Shown here one piece after another: positions 7,202 through 7,210 of a stretch of 7,210 nt of DNA. The DNA lies in NCBI GenBank assembly GCA_036384215.1, contig DASVMX010000126.1, positions 1-7,210 on the forward strand, given 5' to 3'. The notes beneath the pieces were generated by a model. The model was not told the DNA's origin. It worked only from the letters and a program-made list of their open reading frames with translations, and searched no databases. The position numbers and the translations under genes are program-made. Every line of letters begins with the position of its first letter. Positions within the stretch are counted from its first letter, which is position 1. The DNA comes from Paraktedonobacter sp036384215 (GTDB taxonomy: Bacteria > Chloroflexota > Ktedonobacteria > Ktedonobacterales > Ktedonobacteraceae).

Positions 7202-7210
7202 TAGTTTTTT

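Larger units (their letters stand above)
6841..7210. other. gene-free region rich in long inverted repeats
   Basis: This 370-base stretch upstream of the helicase gene has no credible coding sequence. A minus-strand frame is open from the right edge to a stop at 6900, but it simply reads through both palindromes and gives no recognisable protein. What stands out is a series of three separate stem-loops (6920-7007, 7026-7046, 7067-7201), together covering most of the region, plus a candidate promoter for the helicase at its left end. The outer boundaries are unknown because the window ends 9 bases after the last stem. Confidence 0.7.

Noticed and set aside
6900..7208. Minus-strand frame open from the right edge to a stop at 6900, possible C-terminus of an upstream gene
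   Set aside because: It reads through both arms of two perfect inverted repeats, which real coding sequence would rarely tolerate, and the peptide is unrecognisable. It cannot be fully excluded without sequence to the right.

Overview
The window reads as a bacterial chromosome segment in which every confident gene lies on the minus strand. Three GC-rich genes (a SNF2-family helicase-like ATPase, a SWIM zinc-finger protein and an endonuclease III homologue) fill positions 1900-6797. An AT-rich stretch of about 1.2 kb with one small DUF218/YdcF-family gene follows at about 718-1899. The window then ends in the N-terminal 239 codons of a GC-rich PLP-dependent aminotransferase that runs off the left edge. 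The SNF2 protein carrying a helicase-associated domain (DUF3670 type), next to a stand-alone SWIM protein, is a known bacterial pairing in Actinomycetota, Chloroflexota and others. The mosaic base composition and long palindromes would fit a large soil-bacterial genome such as a Ktedonobacteria-type Chloroflexota, but that is an inference and not established here.

In transcription order (right to left): positions 6841-7210 hold no credible gene but contain striking symmetry. There is a perfect 41-bp inverted repeat with a 6-base loop (6920-7007), an 8-bp hairpin (7026-7046), and a perfect 26-bp inverted repeat enclosing 83 bases and a further 7-bp hairpin (7067-7201), followed by a T-run. A plausible extended -10 element sits just left of the first palindrome, pointing at the helicase gene. 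The helicase gene starts with TTG at 6797 and ends three bases before the SWIM gene. The SWIM ribosome-binding site lies inside the helicase 3' end, so the two are very likely translationally coupled. The endonuclease III gene follows after 38 bp with its own good ribosome-binding site. The three look like one DNA-maintenance operon: a dsDNA-translocating ATPase, a zinc-binding partner and a base-excision-repair glycosylase/AP lyase.

Positions 1362-1899 carry no confident gene; one 47-codon ORF with a hydrophobic start is noted at low confidence. The DUF218 gene (762-1361) and the aminotransferase (717 leftward) are 44 bp apart on the same strand and may be co-transcribed, although their base compositions differ sharply. 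The aminotransferase has Glu where the family normally has the Asp that pairs with the PLP ring nitrogen.

No tRNA, rRNA, CRISPR array or intact mobile element was seen. The least explained part of the window is the hairpin cluster at 6920-7210. It could be a regulatory or cruciform site, a pair of miniature inverted-repeat elements, or a structured RNA, and the sequence alone does not decide among these.
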